From positions 935,501-999,500 of the forward strand of contig NC_015144.1 of assembly GCF_000189415.1 (NCBI RefSeq): a stretch of DNA of 64,000 nucleotides, written 5' to 3'. The first letter of the stretch is position 1. Each line of letters begins with the position of its first letter. Below are positions 46,363 to 55,594 of the stretch, in pieces. Made by a program: the position numbers and the translations under genes. The notes below the pieces were generated by a model. That model searched no databases. It was not told the origin of the DNA and worked only from the letters and a program-made list of their open reading frames with translations. Origin of the DNA: Weeksella virosa DSM 16922 (GTDB lineage: Bacteria > Bacteroidota > Bacteroidia > Flavobacteriales > Weeksellaceae).

Positions 46363-47544
46363 ATGAAATTTACCATAGACAAAAACGGATTTTACGGAGA
46401 TTTTGGAGGAGCATTTATCCCAGAACTCCTACAATACAATTGCGAAGAATTGCAAAAAGCTTTCGATGAGTATTATCTTACCGAAGAATTTCAGCAAGAG
46501 TTTCGCTCGTTGCTCAAGGATTATGTTGGTCGCCCGAGCCCATTGTACTATGCACCGAACCTTTCTCGACGATACGGCGCTCATATTCTCCTCAAACGAG
46601 AAGACCTCAACCATACGGGTGCCCACAAAATAAACAATACGATTGGGCAAGCATTGTTAGCCAAACGCATGGGCAAGAAAAAGCTATTGGCCGAAACAGG
46701 TGCCGGACAACATGGTGTGGCAACGGCAACGATTTGTGCGTTGTTGGGATTAGAATGTACGGTTTTTATGGGTGAAGTAGACATCGCACGACAAGCGCCC
46801 AATGTAGCTCGCATGAAAATGCTGGGAGCAGAAGTACTGGCTGCCACTTCGGGCAGTAAAACGCTAAAAGATGCCACCAATGAAGCTATTCGGTATTGGA
46901 TCAATAATCCAGAAACGTATTACCTCATCGGGTCGGTGGTTGGTCCGCATCCTTACCCGGCGATGGTTGCAGAATTTCAGTCGGTGATTTCAGAGGAAAT
47001 TCGAAGCCAATTACAAGAAAAATATCAACAAGAAATGCCCGATTACGTCATTGCTTGTGTAGGTGGCGGAAGCAATGCTGCCGGAGCTTTCTATCATTTT
47101 CTGGATGATGACCAAGTGCAATTGATCGCTGTAGAAGCAGCCGGAAAAGGAATTGATACTGATGAAACAGCCGCTACCATTCAACGCGGATCAGAAGGTA
47201 TTATTCACGGAAGTCGAACACTTCTAATGCAAGATGATGATGGACAGATTATTGAGCCCTACTCTATTTCGGCTGGATTGGATTATCCGGGGATTGGACC
47301 ATTGCATGCGCATTTGCACAAAACGGGTCGAGCGAGATTTGAAAATGCAACCGATGAAGAGGCTCTTGCTGCTGCTTTTCTTCTTACCCAAACCGAAGGA
47401 ATTATCCCAGCGTTAGAATCGGCTCATGCGTTGGCAGCCTTAGAGAAAATGACATTTAAGAAAGATGATCTTGTCGTGGTGAATCTTTCTGGGCGTGGTG
47501 ATAAAGATATGGCGACTTATCAGCAATATCATCAAAAAGAATGA
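46363..47544 (+). CDS. trpB: Tryptophan synthase beta chain
   Basis: 393-aa PLP enzyme joining indole and serine. Start at [10 protein letters not shown]; an in-frame upstream codon at 46306 would overlap trpF. PLP Lys89 in [20 protein letters not shown] phosphate loop and the C-terminal LSGRGDKD. It belongs to the TrpB1 type that normally works with TrpA. The next gene in this position should be trpA, but the DNA after the stop holds only the dispersed motif and a terminator. The stop region reads ATGAGAGAGG, so an ATGA overlap like those elsewhere in the operon survives. Confidence 0.97.
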   Translation: MKFTIDKNGFYGDFGGAFIPELLQYNCEELQKAFDEYYLTEEFQQEFRSLLKDYVGRPSPLYYAPNLSRRYGAHILLKREDLNHTGAHKINNTIGQALLAKRMGKKKLLAETGAGQHGVATATICALLGLECTVFMGEVDIARQAPNVARMKMLGAEVLAATSGSKTLKDATNEAIRYWINNPETYYLIGSVVGPHPYPAMVAEFQSVISEEIRSQLQEKYQQEMPDYVIACVGGGSNAAGAFYHFLDDDQVQLIAVEAAGKGIDTDETAATIQRGSEGIIHGSRTLLMQDDDGQIIEPYSISAGLDYPGIGPLHAHLHKTGRARFENATDEEALAAAFLLTQTEGIIPALESAHALAALEKMTFKKDDLVVVNLSGRGDKDMATYQQYHQKE

Positions 47545-47552
47545 GAGAGGAA

Positions 47553-47569
47553 TTCGGTAGGTAGGATGA
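47553..47569 (-). repeat. Dispersed motif, expanded copy after trpB
   Basis: TTCGGTAGGTAGGATGA: the inverse 13-mer with GTAG duplicated, 9 bp after the trpB stop. A further partial copy (AGGTAGGATG) is at 48791-48800. Confidence 0.6.
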
Positions 47570-47581
47570 GTTTACAGAAAT

Positions 47582-47612
47582 AAAAAAAACCTTCCCACAA
47601 TTTGGGAAGGTT
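47582..47612 (-). terminator. Terminator facing the T9SS cargo gene
   Basis: AACCTTCCCA/TGGGAAGGTT perfect 10-bp stem, loop CAATT, with eight T on the minus strand. It may also stop the trp transcript, although without a T run in that direction. Confidence 0.85.
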
Positions 47613-47640
47613 ATCAACTAATAACCATAAAATAACTTGC

Positions 47641-48549
47641 TTATTTCTTGATAATTTTTTGTTTTACAATGGTATCACCCGATTTTAGTACGGCATAATA
47701 TATTCCTGCCTTCAGATTGGATAGGTCAACTGTATTGCTAGTGGGTTTTACTTCTATTACTTTTTTTCCGGAAAGATCAAAAATACTTAGCATATCAACT
47801 TTTGATTGGATTTTGATAGTAGCAAAGTCAGAAACTGGATTTGGTGTAAGGAAAGTTTCGTTGGAATAGGCCACATCATGTACAGCCATAGAACTGTGAG
47901 TGATATTAACATCGTCTATATAGGCAAATCCAGAATAATTGTTGTGCGTAAATCTTATCTCATCAATATTGAACAAAATTCGACCCGTGTGTACCAAATC
48001 ACCGTTTAGATAATATTTTACCCTATCTCCATCACCAACAATCTTAAAATCATACCATGTATGAGGACTCCAGTTCCCTATGACCTTGTTGTTTGATTCT
48101 TCTCCTGCGTTCTCTAGGATGATAATTCTTCCGTCGTAAAAGAAGTATATTTCATTTACAAGCCTACCATCTGCTCTACTCCCTGCCTGATAACCAAAAT
48201 CTGAAGAAGCGTTCCCTGGTGATACGCCAATATTGGCACTGAACGAAATCGTAAAGTTTGATTTATCGAGAGGTTGATCTATGGCTTTAAATGCCCCCAT
48301 AATCAAAAGCGGTTGGAAGGAAGCATTTGGATCGTAATCAATTTTTAAAGAGCGTATGCCTGTTTTTGCTTTTTCTTCGGTCACGACCTGCTTCAAAGAA
48401 GGATTTCCGTCGTCAAGTTTTGTCACAGTCCAGCCATTCTGCTCGTTTACTGGTCCTAAATTGAAATTTTCTGACTGCTCAAACGAATAATACTGAGCTG
48501 TTAGCAAATTTGCAAACAAAAACGCTAAAACAGCGTAAAAGTGTTTCAT
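47641..48549 (-). CDS. Secreted protein with lectin-like region and T9SS sorting domain
   Basis: 302 aa. Signal peptide about 1-18 (ending LLTAQ). Residues ~20-210 have the beta-sandwich look of a concanavalin/LamG-like domain (GPVNEQNGWTV, WYDFKIVGDGDRVKYYLNGD, FAYIDDVNI). A C-terminal type A T9SS domain follows (FLTPNPVSDFATIKI to LKAGIYYAVLKSGD, ending KIIKK). Likely surface-exposed glycan- or protein-binding cargo; ligand unknown. Confidence 0.85.
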   Translation of the reverse strand: MKHFYAVLAFLFANLLTAQYYSFEQSENFNLGPVNEQNGWTVTKLDDGNPSLKQVVTEEKAKTGIRSLKIDYDPNASFQPLLIMGAFKAIDQPLDKSNFTISFSANIGVSPGNASSDFGYQAGSRADGRLVNEIYFFYDGRIIILENAGEESNNKVIGNWSPHTWYDFKIVGDGDRVKYYLNGDLVHTGRILFNIDEIRFTHNNYSGFAYIDDVNITHSSMAVHDVAYSNETFLTPNPVSDFATIKIQSKVDMLSIFDLSGKKVIEVKPTSNTVDLSNLKAGIYYAVLKSGDTIVKQKIIKK

Positions 48550-48812
48550 GATGTAAAATATTTTATTGAATTTGATCCGAAATTAGTGTTTTTTTTAATA
48601 CTTGCTAATACAAAACTATAAATTTATTTGGGAAGTATAGGGAAATGTAGCGTTATAGATATGTAAGTTTCGGCCAAAAAAGTTACCAATTAAAAACGAG
48701 AGAAAGTAGTAACACTAAGAATTCATTGGTTTTAAGAAGAGTAATCTTGCATTAAACATTTTATCAACAAAAGAAATAGACAATTTTTTTAGGTAGGATG
48801 CGTTGTAGGAAT

Positions 48813-48847
48813 AAAAAACTCCCATCAATAATTTGATGGGAGTTTTT
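48813..48847. terminator. Bidirectional terminator left of the tRNA-Asn pair
   Basis: AAACTCCCATCA/TGATGGGAGTTT 12-bp stem with A and T runs outside. It lies at the 3' side of the minus-strand tRNA genes. Confidence 0.85.
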
Positions 48848-48854
48848 ATTTTTG

Positions 48855-48928
48855 CTCCTCCTGCTGGGCTCGAACCAGCGACCCTCTGATTAACAGTCAG
48901 ATGCTCTAACCAACTGAGCTAAGGAGGA
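48855..48928 (-). tRNA. tRNA-Asn (GUU), copy 1
   Basis: 74-nt cloverleaf on the minus strand: acceptor TCCTCCT/AGGAGGA, anticodon loop CTGTTAA between TCTGA and TCAGA, T loop TTCGAGC. CCA is not encoded. Confidence 0.97.
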
Positions 48929-48971
48929 ATAAATCCTGGGTTGTAATTTTAATGTCTTGTCTTGACATTTG

Positions 48972-49045
48972 CTCCTCCTGCTGGGCTCGAACCAGCGACC
49001 CTCTGATTAACAGTCAGATGCTCTAACCAACTGAGCTAAGGAGGA
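48972..49045 (-). tRNA. tRNA-Asn (GUU), copy 2
   Basis: Identical in sequence to copy 1, 43 bp upstream of it in transcription direction; the two should come from one precursor ending at the terminator at 48.8 kb. Confidence 0.97.
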
Positions 49046-49190
49046 TTGTTTCCTAAATTGTGAGTGCAAATATAGCCTATTTTCCTTTACTTCCAAACCA
49101 TAGGCTTACTTTTTTAATTATTTTTTTTAATCTTTATTACTATATTATTGAAAATCAACATAAAAATTTTATGAATTATAATTAGTCCAT

Positions 49191-49373
49191 ATGAATACAA
49201 TCTCGATTTCATTTCAAAATCTCTCTTTTGAAGAAAAAAAATTATCCAATGATTGTTTGAATATCCTTCAAAAGCATATGCCCAACCACGATGAATTTAT
49301 AAAATTCTTAGAATTATTCAATCGCCTGTGTATAGAAAGCAATTACAATCCAAATCAATTGAAATTATTTTAA
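49191..49373 (+). CDS. Small protein of unknown function
   Basis: 60 aa, helical and charged (LSFEEKKLSNDCLNILQKHM, FIKFLELFNRLC). Start ATG 49191. No promoter box or family recognised; amino-acid composition looks protein-like, but chance coding in AT-rich DNA is possible. Confidence 0.35.
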   Translation: MNTISISFQNLSFEEKKLSNDCLNILQKHMPNHDEFIKFLELFNRLCIESNYNPNQLKLF

Positions 49374-49478
49374 AACTCCTATAAATCCTAATTATGTACA
49401 GAAAAAGCAAACTCAGAATTTTTAAATATCATTAAAAAAACTTAAATTGTTATAAATTTATTACAACAACCCATCCTA

Positions 49479-49892
49479 ATGAATATAGATACTAATGTTA
49501 AATATGAAGCAAAACTTCATTGGATATCTTTTGTTTTTCCTATATTACTAATTCTTATTGGATTAATAGGTGTTCTTCCTGCAATATTTTTTCGAGGTCT
49601 ACTCCAATTTATTGCTTTCTTTTTAATTTTTCTTTTAATCAAGGGAATTTTAATGTTTCTTCATAATAAATCAACCACTATTTATTTATCAGATTCTTTA
49701 TTGACAATAAAAACAGGAATTTTTAGTAAAAGAATTTCAGATATTTCATTACAAAGAATCGAAGGCATTAACATCCACCAATCATTTTTAGGGAAAACCT
49801 TGAATTATGGGACTATTCACGTTAGCACAGGCGAAATAAATCACAGATATTTTATATCGAATCCTGTTCAGCTAAGGTCTGCTATTCTCTAA
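49479..49892 (+). CDS. Membrane protein with bacterial PH (YdbS-like) domain
   Basis: 137 aa. Two hydrophobic helices (about 15-38 and 41-60) followed by a bPH_2 domain: TTIYLSDSLLTIKTGIFSKR, ISLQRIEGINIHQSFLGK and LNYGTIHVST. YdbS/YdbT proteins usually occur as pairs; here a single-domain version stands alone among decayed genes. Role unknown, perhaps envelope protection. Confidence 0.8.
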   Translation: MNIDTNVKYEAKLHWISFVFPILLILIGLIGVLPAIFFRGLLQFIAFFLIFLLIKGILMFLHNKSTTIYLSDSLLTIKTGIFSKRISDISLQRIEGINIHQSFLGKTLNYGTIHVSTGEINHRYFISNPVQLRSAIL

Positions 49893-49953
49893 GTCTATAA
49901 AAAATAATGATGTTAGGTTACATATTGGAAACTAAAATCAAATATAAAAAACA

Positions 49954-50495
49954 ATGAAAAACTTATTTTAATTTGACTGTTTTTATTTTCTGCATCTACT
50001 GTTTTGAATGCTCAATTTGTCATTTCATCAATTCAAGACACAAAAACCGAGTTGATACTCAACGATTCCATTTCCATTGAAAAAGGAGGTAATATACAGG
50101 CTTATCTACCTTTAGAAAACGATTTTCTATTTATCAAACCTGTGAAAAAATTTAACGCTAAACTTCTTGGAAAAGTTGCCGACGCCGTAGGAACTGGAGC
50201 AAGTGCTGTTGGATTAGGCTCGGGAAATATTAAAATCTTGTCTGAATCGATTAAAGTCGCGAGAACTGCAAACGCTGTACAATACGGTGTAGATGCATTG
50301 GATAAAATACAAGAGTTACCAATTTCTAAAAATGCTAAAAAAATTGCAGGTCAAAATTTAGAGGTAATCGATTGGCAGATTAGCGAAGATGGCTATATCT
50401 TAAACACTAAGTTTGATAAAAAAAACTATCAAATTTATTTACAGGAAGCTTTGTTGGCAGGAGAAATTAAACTAAAAAATGATATGATGGAGTAG
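49954..50495 (+). pseudogene. Secreted protein gene with broken signal peptide
   Basis: The frame from about 49980 reads LFLFSASTVLNAQFVISSIQ, clearly the end of a signal peptide, and continues about 165 codons to 50495 without interruption. Its expected start, ATG 49954 (MKNLF), is in another frame and stops after five codons, and the joining frame contains a TGA. One missing A in the AAAAA run plus one nonsense change would explain this. The body includes a Gly/Ala-rich stretch (GKVADAVGTGASAVGLGSGN). Internal TTG 50004 could start a cytoplasmic form. Family unknown. Confidence 0.6.
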
Positions 50496-50535
50496 TTTTT
50501 TTCTGACTCTTTTTAAAGAATTTATCATAAAAAAA

Positions 50536-50574
50536 ATAAAGAGGTTGACCTTTTGGGTGCCTCTTTATCTTTTT
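50536..50574 (+). terminator. Terminator after the broken secreted gene
   Basis: AATAAAGAGG ... CCTCTTTAT stem with a 15-nt loop followed by a T-rich run. Confidence 0.7.
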
Positions 50575-50599
50575 AATCTGGGTCTATTTTAATACTAAT

Positions 50600-51158
50600 T
50601 TACTGATTTTCTAACATAATATTTCCTTTTTTTCCCTCATAAATCTGTTCTATTTCTTCCTTAGCTAAATTCATCGGTTCCAGTTTCTCTACTGGAAAGA
50701 GCTCGGCATTTTCTGCCTTTCGTTCTAAAACAATATTTATTTTCGATTTAGATTCTTGCAGCAACTGTTTTTCCATTCTATACGTTTCAATTAGTTCTGC
50801 TCTTACATTATGTAAATTCTCTAATTTAGCATCCAGCTCCTTGATTTTGTTTTCGGTAATTTCTGTTTGACTTTTTATTTCTGCAACATTTGATTGAATC
50901 TTCTTAGATCATTTGTCGAAACATCATTTTTGGGATTAGCAATTTTTGCAAATTGGTTAATATTTTTCTGAATTTTACCAAAAATATTATCCTGCTTTTC
51001 AATGAACTCAAAAATCAACTTTCTTTCATTTTCTAGAAGTCTATTATCAACAGATGGCATGATTAGATTTGCTAGAGAAATATTTTTTTGTAGACAGATT
51101 TGCTTTCTTTTTTCTGCATCTCTATTCTAAATTTTATTGTGTCTGTTTTTTTCTCCAT
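50600..51158 (-). pseudogene. Decayed mobilisation (MobC-like) gene
   Basis: Minus strand. From 51158 a frame reads MEKKTDTIKFRIEMQKKESK and stops after 28 codons. From 51060 another reads MPSVDNRLLENERKLIFEFI then FGKIQKNINQFAKIANPKND. After a one-base frame change near 50915 it continues as KKIQSNVAEIKSQTEI, a long coiled coil, to a TAA at 50600. The basic ribbon-like start and the 'I-x-x-N-INQ-x-AK-x-A-N' segment resemble relaxosome proteins MobC of Bacteroidota mobile elements. At least two lesions. The assignment is tentative; the frame break itself is clear. Confidence 0.55.
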
Positions 51159-51774
51159 TAATCAAGATCAAAATCAATAAAAAAACCTTCTTTTGTTAGT
51201 TATACTATAAATTTTATACGTTTAAATATTAATTGCAAGTGATTGGTTTTCAGTAGATCTAATTAATATAAATTAAGACTAAAAAAGACACTTAAAGTTG
51301 TGATTTAATTTTTTTAATAGTGAATTTTAAGTAAAAAACGAGTTCCGAAGTTTTTTCTCCTTTTGAAAAAAGGCAAGATGTCATTTTCCAGACTTGAAAA
51401 GTTTGTGGGAACAATGACACATCTTGCTATTTAATATCAATTTTTTAAGAGAGCTTTTAAATGATTGATTAATAAAGAAATATATTTTAGTAAGTTAGTA
51501 CAAGATGATAAAGCAATGCAGAAAGAAAAAAAATTTGGTTATGTAAAAATTATTCATACAATATATATTATATACTTTATGTATAAAACACAAACTTAAT
51601 CTAAACACATAATAATCAATTAGTTGAATTATTTAGCCTATACACATTTTACCTAGGTGGAAAAGATGCCCAAATTCCACACAATCAGATGGAGACACGG
51701 TTGTTTCTCTTGATAAGTTGATTGCCATTATAAGAAACAATTCGAAAAAGTATTAAGCTTATTAAATAATTAAT
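51159..51774. other. AT-rich stretch with an inverted repeat and a possible coding remnant
   Basis: 616 bp without an intact gene. It contains the 55-bp inverted repeat listed separately (51373-51427). Near 51657-51756 a reading frame WKRCPNSTQSDGDTVVSLDK, then LIAIIRNNSKKY and a stop, looks like the tail of a lost gene. The start of that gene cannot be traced. Confidence 0.4.
51373..51427. repeat. Long imperfect inverted repeat
   Basis: GCAAGATG-TCATT at the left pairs with AATGACACATCTTGC at the right (two-base bulge); inside, CCAGACTT and AAGTTTGTGG form a second, weaker stem. No T run follows, so it is not an ordinary terminator. It may be the end of a lost mobile element or a structured RNA. 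Confidence 0.6.
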
Positions 51775-51812
51775 AAAAAAAGGGACTAATTCATTTGATT
51801 AGTCCCTTTTTT
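51775..51812. terminator. Bidirectional terminator right of the decayed region
   Basis: AAAGGGACTAAT / ATTAGTCCCTTT stem, loop TCATTTG, A run left and T run right. Serves the minus-strand initiator tRNA genes. Confidence 0.9.
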
Positions 51813-51854
51813 AGTCCATAACACTCGCAATCAATTGATTATCAGTGTTGTTAG

Positions 51855-51927
<73 letters not shown>

Positions 51928-51934
51928 ATCTTAG

Positions 51935-52007
<73 letters not shown>

Positions 52008-52051
52008 GTATTGGACTACAAATGTACATCTTTTTTTTTATTCTACCAAAA

Positions 52052-53203
52052 TTATTCTACTTTTATTGGTGGGTTATTAATAATAAACTCCACAACTTCA
52101 TCTGCATCATCGGTTAAGTACAATAATTTTTTATATGTTTTTCCCTTGGCTAATTGATGCAATACAGAATACAAAGTGGTATCTTCTACATAACGTTTCA
52201 CTCCCAAAAAAATCATAGGACTGTAATAGCCAAATGTTCCGTAATGATTTTGGGCGGCTTCTTGGAAAATCTCTTGCGTAGTCCCGGCACTTCCGGGTGC
52301 ATAGACAATTCCGAATAAACTTATCGCAAGCAGGGTATCTTCTCGGATACTGTTCGAAAAGTATTTGGCTATATGCGTTGCAAATACATTGCTCGGTTCA
52401 TGGCCATAGAACCAAGTAGGGATGGCTAGACTTTCGCACGCATTGGGATAACGTTCGAGTACTATTTTCGATTGTTCTGCATAGTTCTCGGCCAAATAAT
52501 CGACCTGATTGGGTTCTGTAAACTTCAGATCTTGTAAGATAGCGATGGCATCGTGCAAATCTTCTTCGGAGTAGTGCGCCATATACGCACCCAAATTGGC
52601 TGCTTCCATGATTCCCGGACCGCCACCTGTGACCACGTAATACCCCATTTGTGCAATGCGTTTTGCTACCAAAGCTGTTTTATTATAGAACTCGGATCCG
52701 CGTTTGGTTGCATGCCCGCCCATGAAACCAACACATTTTCTCTGTGTCATTCCATAGTCATCGTACCCTAATAGCTTACGCAATGCATCGTCTATACTAT
52801 GATCATGAATTCGCTGTGCCATTGCTTCGTGGACACTAGGGTTGTACTTGGTGGCCGAAAAGTGTTTATAGATTTTTAGATCTCGACTTTTGTCTTGGTT
52901 TGGATGATAACCCTCCATCAGCTCTTGCCAGGTATAGAGAAAATTACGGTAAGGGTTGTAGGGTATGTTTTTGAATTTCGGATAAACGAAGGCGCCTTTC
53001 TCGATGAGATAAATGGCATCTCTACGTTTGAAGGTACATCCCAAAAAAGATGTTTGGTTGAGGTGGAAGCGTGTCCAATCGACTTTTTCTTGACAGAAAT
53101 TTACGTCTTGAATCACGGTATGAGCGAGGGAGTTGGTATTTTCTACCAAAACTCGCCACTCATGTAAGTTGTGTATTAGGGTTTGAGGACATTTCTTTTT
53201 CAT
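52052..53203 (-). CDS. LOG-family (TIGR00730-like) Rossmann-fold protein
   Basis: 383 aa from MKKKCPQTLI (an ATG eight codons upstream at 53227 is possible). The LOG signature is seen as TGGGPGIMEAANLGAYM (about 195-211) and APGSAGTTQEIFQE (about 315-328, in place of the usual PGGxGTxxE). LOG proteins are nucleotide-binding, some being cytokinin-forming phosphoribohydrolases. This long form has an extra N-terminal domain of about 150 residues. Substrate unknown. Confidence 0.85.
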   Translation of the reverse strand: MKKKCPQTLIHNLHEWRVLVENTNSLAHTVIQDVNFCQEKVDWTRFHLNQTSFLGCTFKRRDAIYLIEKGAFVYPKFKNIPYNPYRNFLYTWQELMEGYHPNQDKSRDLKIYKHFSATKYNPSVHEAMAQRIHDHSIDDALRKLLGYDDYGMTQRKCVGFMGGHATKRGSEFYNKTALVAKRIAQMGYYVVTGGGPGIMEAANLGAYMAHYSEEDLHDAIAILQDLKFTEPNQVDYLAENYAEQSKIVLERYPNACESLAIPTWFYGHEPSNVFATHIAKYFSNSIREDTLLAISLFGIVYAPGSAGTTQEIFQEAAQNHYGTFGYYSPMIFLGVKRYVEDTTLYSVLHQLAKGKTYKKLLYLTDDADEVVEFIINNPPIKVE

Positions 53204-53425
53204 GTTTTGATTAACTACTTTAACCAAAATATATGAATAATTTCCTCAAAAAAAATTATAAGTACTCGAAAATTTTTCTGTCGGACAAAGAGTTTTATTA
53301 ATTTAAAATCATTCTAAAATCTCTACAATAAAAATAATTAACATTCATTTATTCTATACAGCAATATTAAATTGATTAATTATTCATAATTTTGTATACT
53401 TAACACTTTTTTTAAAAAAAATGCT

Positions 53426-54109
53426 ATGAAAAGCAATAGAATTCATATAAGCTATTCCTTTTCGGTAGTAAGTAGTTTTTTCTTGCTTCTGGCTTTTCTT
53501 GCATTGTTTTTTTTCTTCGTCTATATTGTATTCTCAGGTATACAATATTGGTGATATACAACTACAGATAGACAAGGAAACTTCTGTAAGCACATCTTAT
53601 TCTGATTCTGTAGCAGACTCTCTACATCTAACTAGTGCTTCTTCTAATAACTCGACTAAGTCTAAAATTTATATTTTAGATGGACGGTTTCTAAGGGATT
53701 AACAGAACATTATGAAGTAGAGATAGTGGAGAAACCTCGACCTTCTGAAAAGAGAAACGATAGTAAGTGGCTTATGGATGCCCAAAAAACTACTAAATTT
53801 TCTAGGAAAGTACGAAGTAGAAAGCACAAGGAAGAAAATTTTGTAGAAAAGAAGATTGGTCATCCTATAATTACAGACTCACCAAGAGAGAACCATATAT
53901 TTTTAGGTTCATCTAAGTTTGATTCATTCTCTATTAATAAGAAGAAGAAACTAGACTTTTTTATTGCTATTTATACGAACAAAAAAACATCGAGAAGATA
54001 TAATCAAAATTTATTAAAGGAAACTTTTAGCCATGAGCTATTGAGTAATAGCTCATGCACTTCTCTAGTAACAACAAGACCTTCTCCTTTCTCTATTTTT
54101 TTGTATTGA
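53426..54109 (+). pseudogene. Secreted protein gene with two frameshifts
   Basis: ATG 53426 opens a signal peptide (MKSNRIHISYSFSVVSSFFL then LAFLAL) that runs into a tract of eight T (53507-53514) and then stops. With seven T the frame would continue as FFSSSILYSQVYNIGDIQLQ, a good cleavage site and mature start. A second break near 53680 shifts to SKGLTEHYEVEIVEKPRP and on through a basic region to a stop at 54109. The product family is unknown. The first break, at a homopolymer inside a signal peptide, could be phase variation or a sequencing error; the second cannot be homopolymer slippage. Confidence 0.65.
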
Positions 54110-54159
54110 ATATACAGAAGTCGAACTGTATTCTAAATTAACAATGAAAAATTATTAAA

Positions 54160-54837
54160 ATGAAAAAAATAATATATACAGCTTTCTTAATGCTTTTCTC
54201 AGTTTCTTGGGCTCAGGTTGGGATCAATACCGATCAACCTACAAGAGATTTGCATGTAGAAGGCGATCTAAGAGTGAGAGACTTACAAAACAAAAGTGAA
54301 GTAAGTGCTTATGACAAGGTTTTAGCGGCTGATAAGGATGGCAATATAGATTATATAGATAAAGAAATATTAAAACCCGACCTAACAGGCCAAACCGACA
54401 AGATAGTACAAAATAATCTTTATTATACTACGAATGGTAGGCCTGATAATACAAACACACTCACCTGTGGAAAATTTGAATTTGCCTTTATAAGAGAATG
54501 GTATGAAACTGAAACTTATGTTAAATTTCGGTTAACAGAGCGCCCCCAAAGCACTGTAAATATATACATAACTTTTGAGCAAAACTATCCTGCGATCAAT
54601 ACTGCAGATGGCTTTCAGTACGAAGCTTCAGCTACTTCTACAAAAAACTTTACTACTTCTAATTGGAATCGCTTTCAATCAATACCAACTACAACATCAC
54701 AAGGAGAAATTGCAGATGGCGAATACAACGAGCTATATGTTATCTACCCAAATATAGGAGAATTTTATCGGGTTACATTTTACCGTTTATTACAGAATAA
54801 TAACACCTACTTTATCAATATATGTGAACAATTTTAA
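54160..54837 (+). CDS. Secreted 'VGINT' family protein, copy 1
   Basis: 225 aa. Signal peptide 1-19 (LFSVSWAQ), then AQVGINTDQPTRDLHVEGDL and LRVRDLQNKSEV. This 'VGInT-x-P-x-x-x-L-x-V-x-G-x-L-x-V' opening is seen at the start of many Bacteroidota surface and phage-fibre-like proteins. A variable middle contains LTCGKFEFAF, the end has YNELYVIYPNIGEFYRVTFY and ICEQF. The paired Cys at CGKF and CEQF may form a disulfide. No T9SS domain, so it is periplasmic or released by another route. First of four tandem paralogues. Confidence 0.8.
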   Translation: MKKIIYTAFLMLFSVSWAQVGINTDQPTRDLHVEGDLRVRDLQNKSEVSAYDKVLAADKDGNIDYIDKEILKPDLTGQTDKIVQNNLYYTTNGRPDNTNTLTCGKFEFAFIREWYETETYVKFRLTERPQSTVNIYITFEQNYPAINTADGFQYEASATSTKNFTTSNWNRFQSIPTTTSQGEIADGEYNELYVIYPNIGEFYRVTFYRLLQNNNTYFINICEQF

Positions 54838-54912
54838 ATAAAACGGTTTACCCTTTATCGTTTAGCGAACGGTTATGTAAATAAACGGAACAAAAATGAA
54901 AAAAATATTAAA

Positions 54913-55583
54913 ATGAAAAAAATAATATATACAGCTTTCTTAATGCTTTTCTCAGTTTCTTGGGCTCAGGTTGGGATCAATACCGATCAACCTACAAGAG
55001 ATTTGCATGTAGAAGGCGATCTAAGAGTGATAGACTTACAAAACAAAAGTGAAGTAAGTACTTATGACAAGGTTTTAGCCGCTGATAAGGATGGCAATAT
55101 AGATTATATAGATAAAGAAATATTAAAACCCGACCTAGCAGGCCAAACCGACAAGATAGTACAAAATAATCTTTATAATACAGATACGGGTATGCCTGAT
55201 GAAGAACAAATTCTCATCTGCGGAAAATTTATTTTTGCGTTTATGAATAGTGCAGATAAAACTAGGGTTAGATTCCGATTAACAGAAAAACCCGCATCTG
55301 CAGTTGATGTATATGTAACTTTTGAGCAAAACTTTCCAGCATTGCATAATGGAGATGGTTTTCTATACGAAGCATCCTCTAGCACAAAAAGTTTCACTCC
55401 TGGTAATTTTGCTAAATACCACAAGACATACCCACTACATTAGATCATGCTCAGATTGTAGATGGGGAGTACAACGAGTTATATGTAACCTACCCAAATA
55501 TAGGAGAATTTTATCGGGTTACATTTTACCGTTTATTACAGAATGAAAAGAGCTACTTTGTCAACACATGTGAACAATTTTAA
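54913..55583 (+). pseudogene. 'VGINT' family copy 2, frameshifted
   Basis: The first ~88 codons match copy 1 at all but four bases over about 270 bp, including the eight bases before the ATG. The middle diverges strongly while keeping the pattern (CGKFIFAF, VYVTFEQNFPAL). After FAKYH a one-base loss shifts the frame and a TAG follows at 55441-55443. In the -1 frame the sequence continues IPTTLDHAQIVDGEYNELYV to VNTCEQF and stops at 55583, exactly parallel to copy 1. One base change would restore it. Confidence 0.85.
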
Positions 55584-55594
55584 AATTAGCCATC

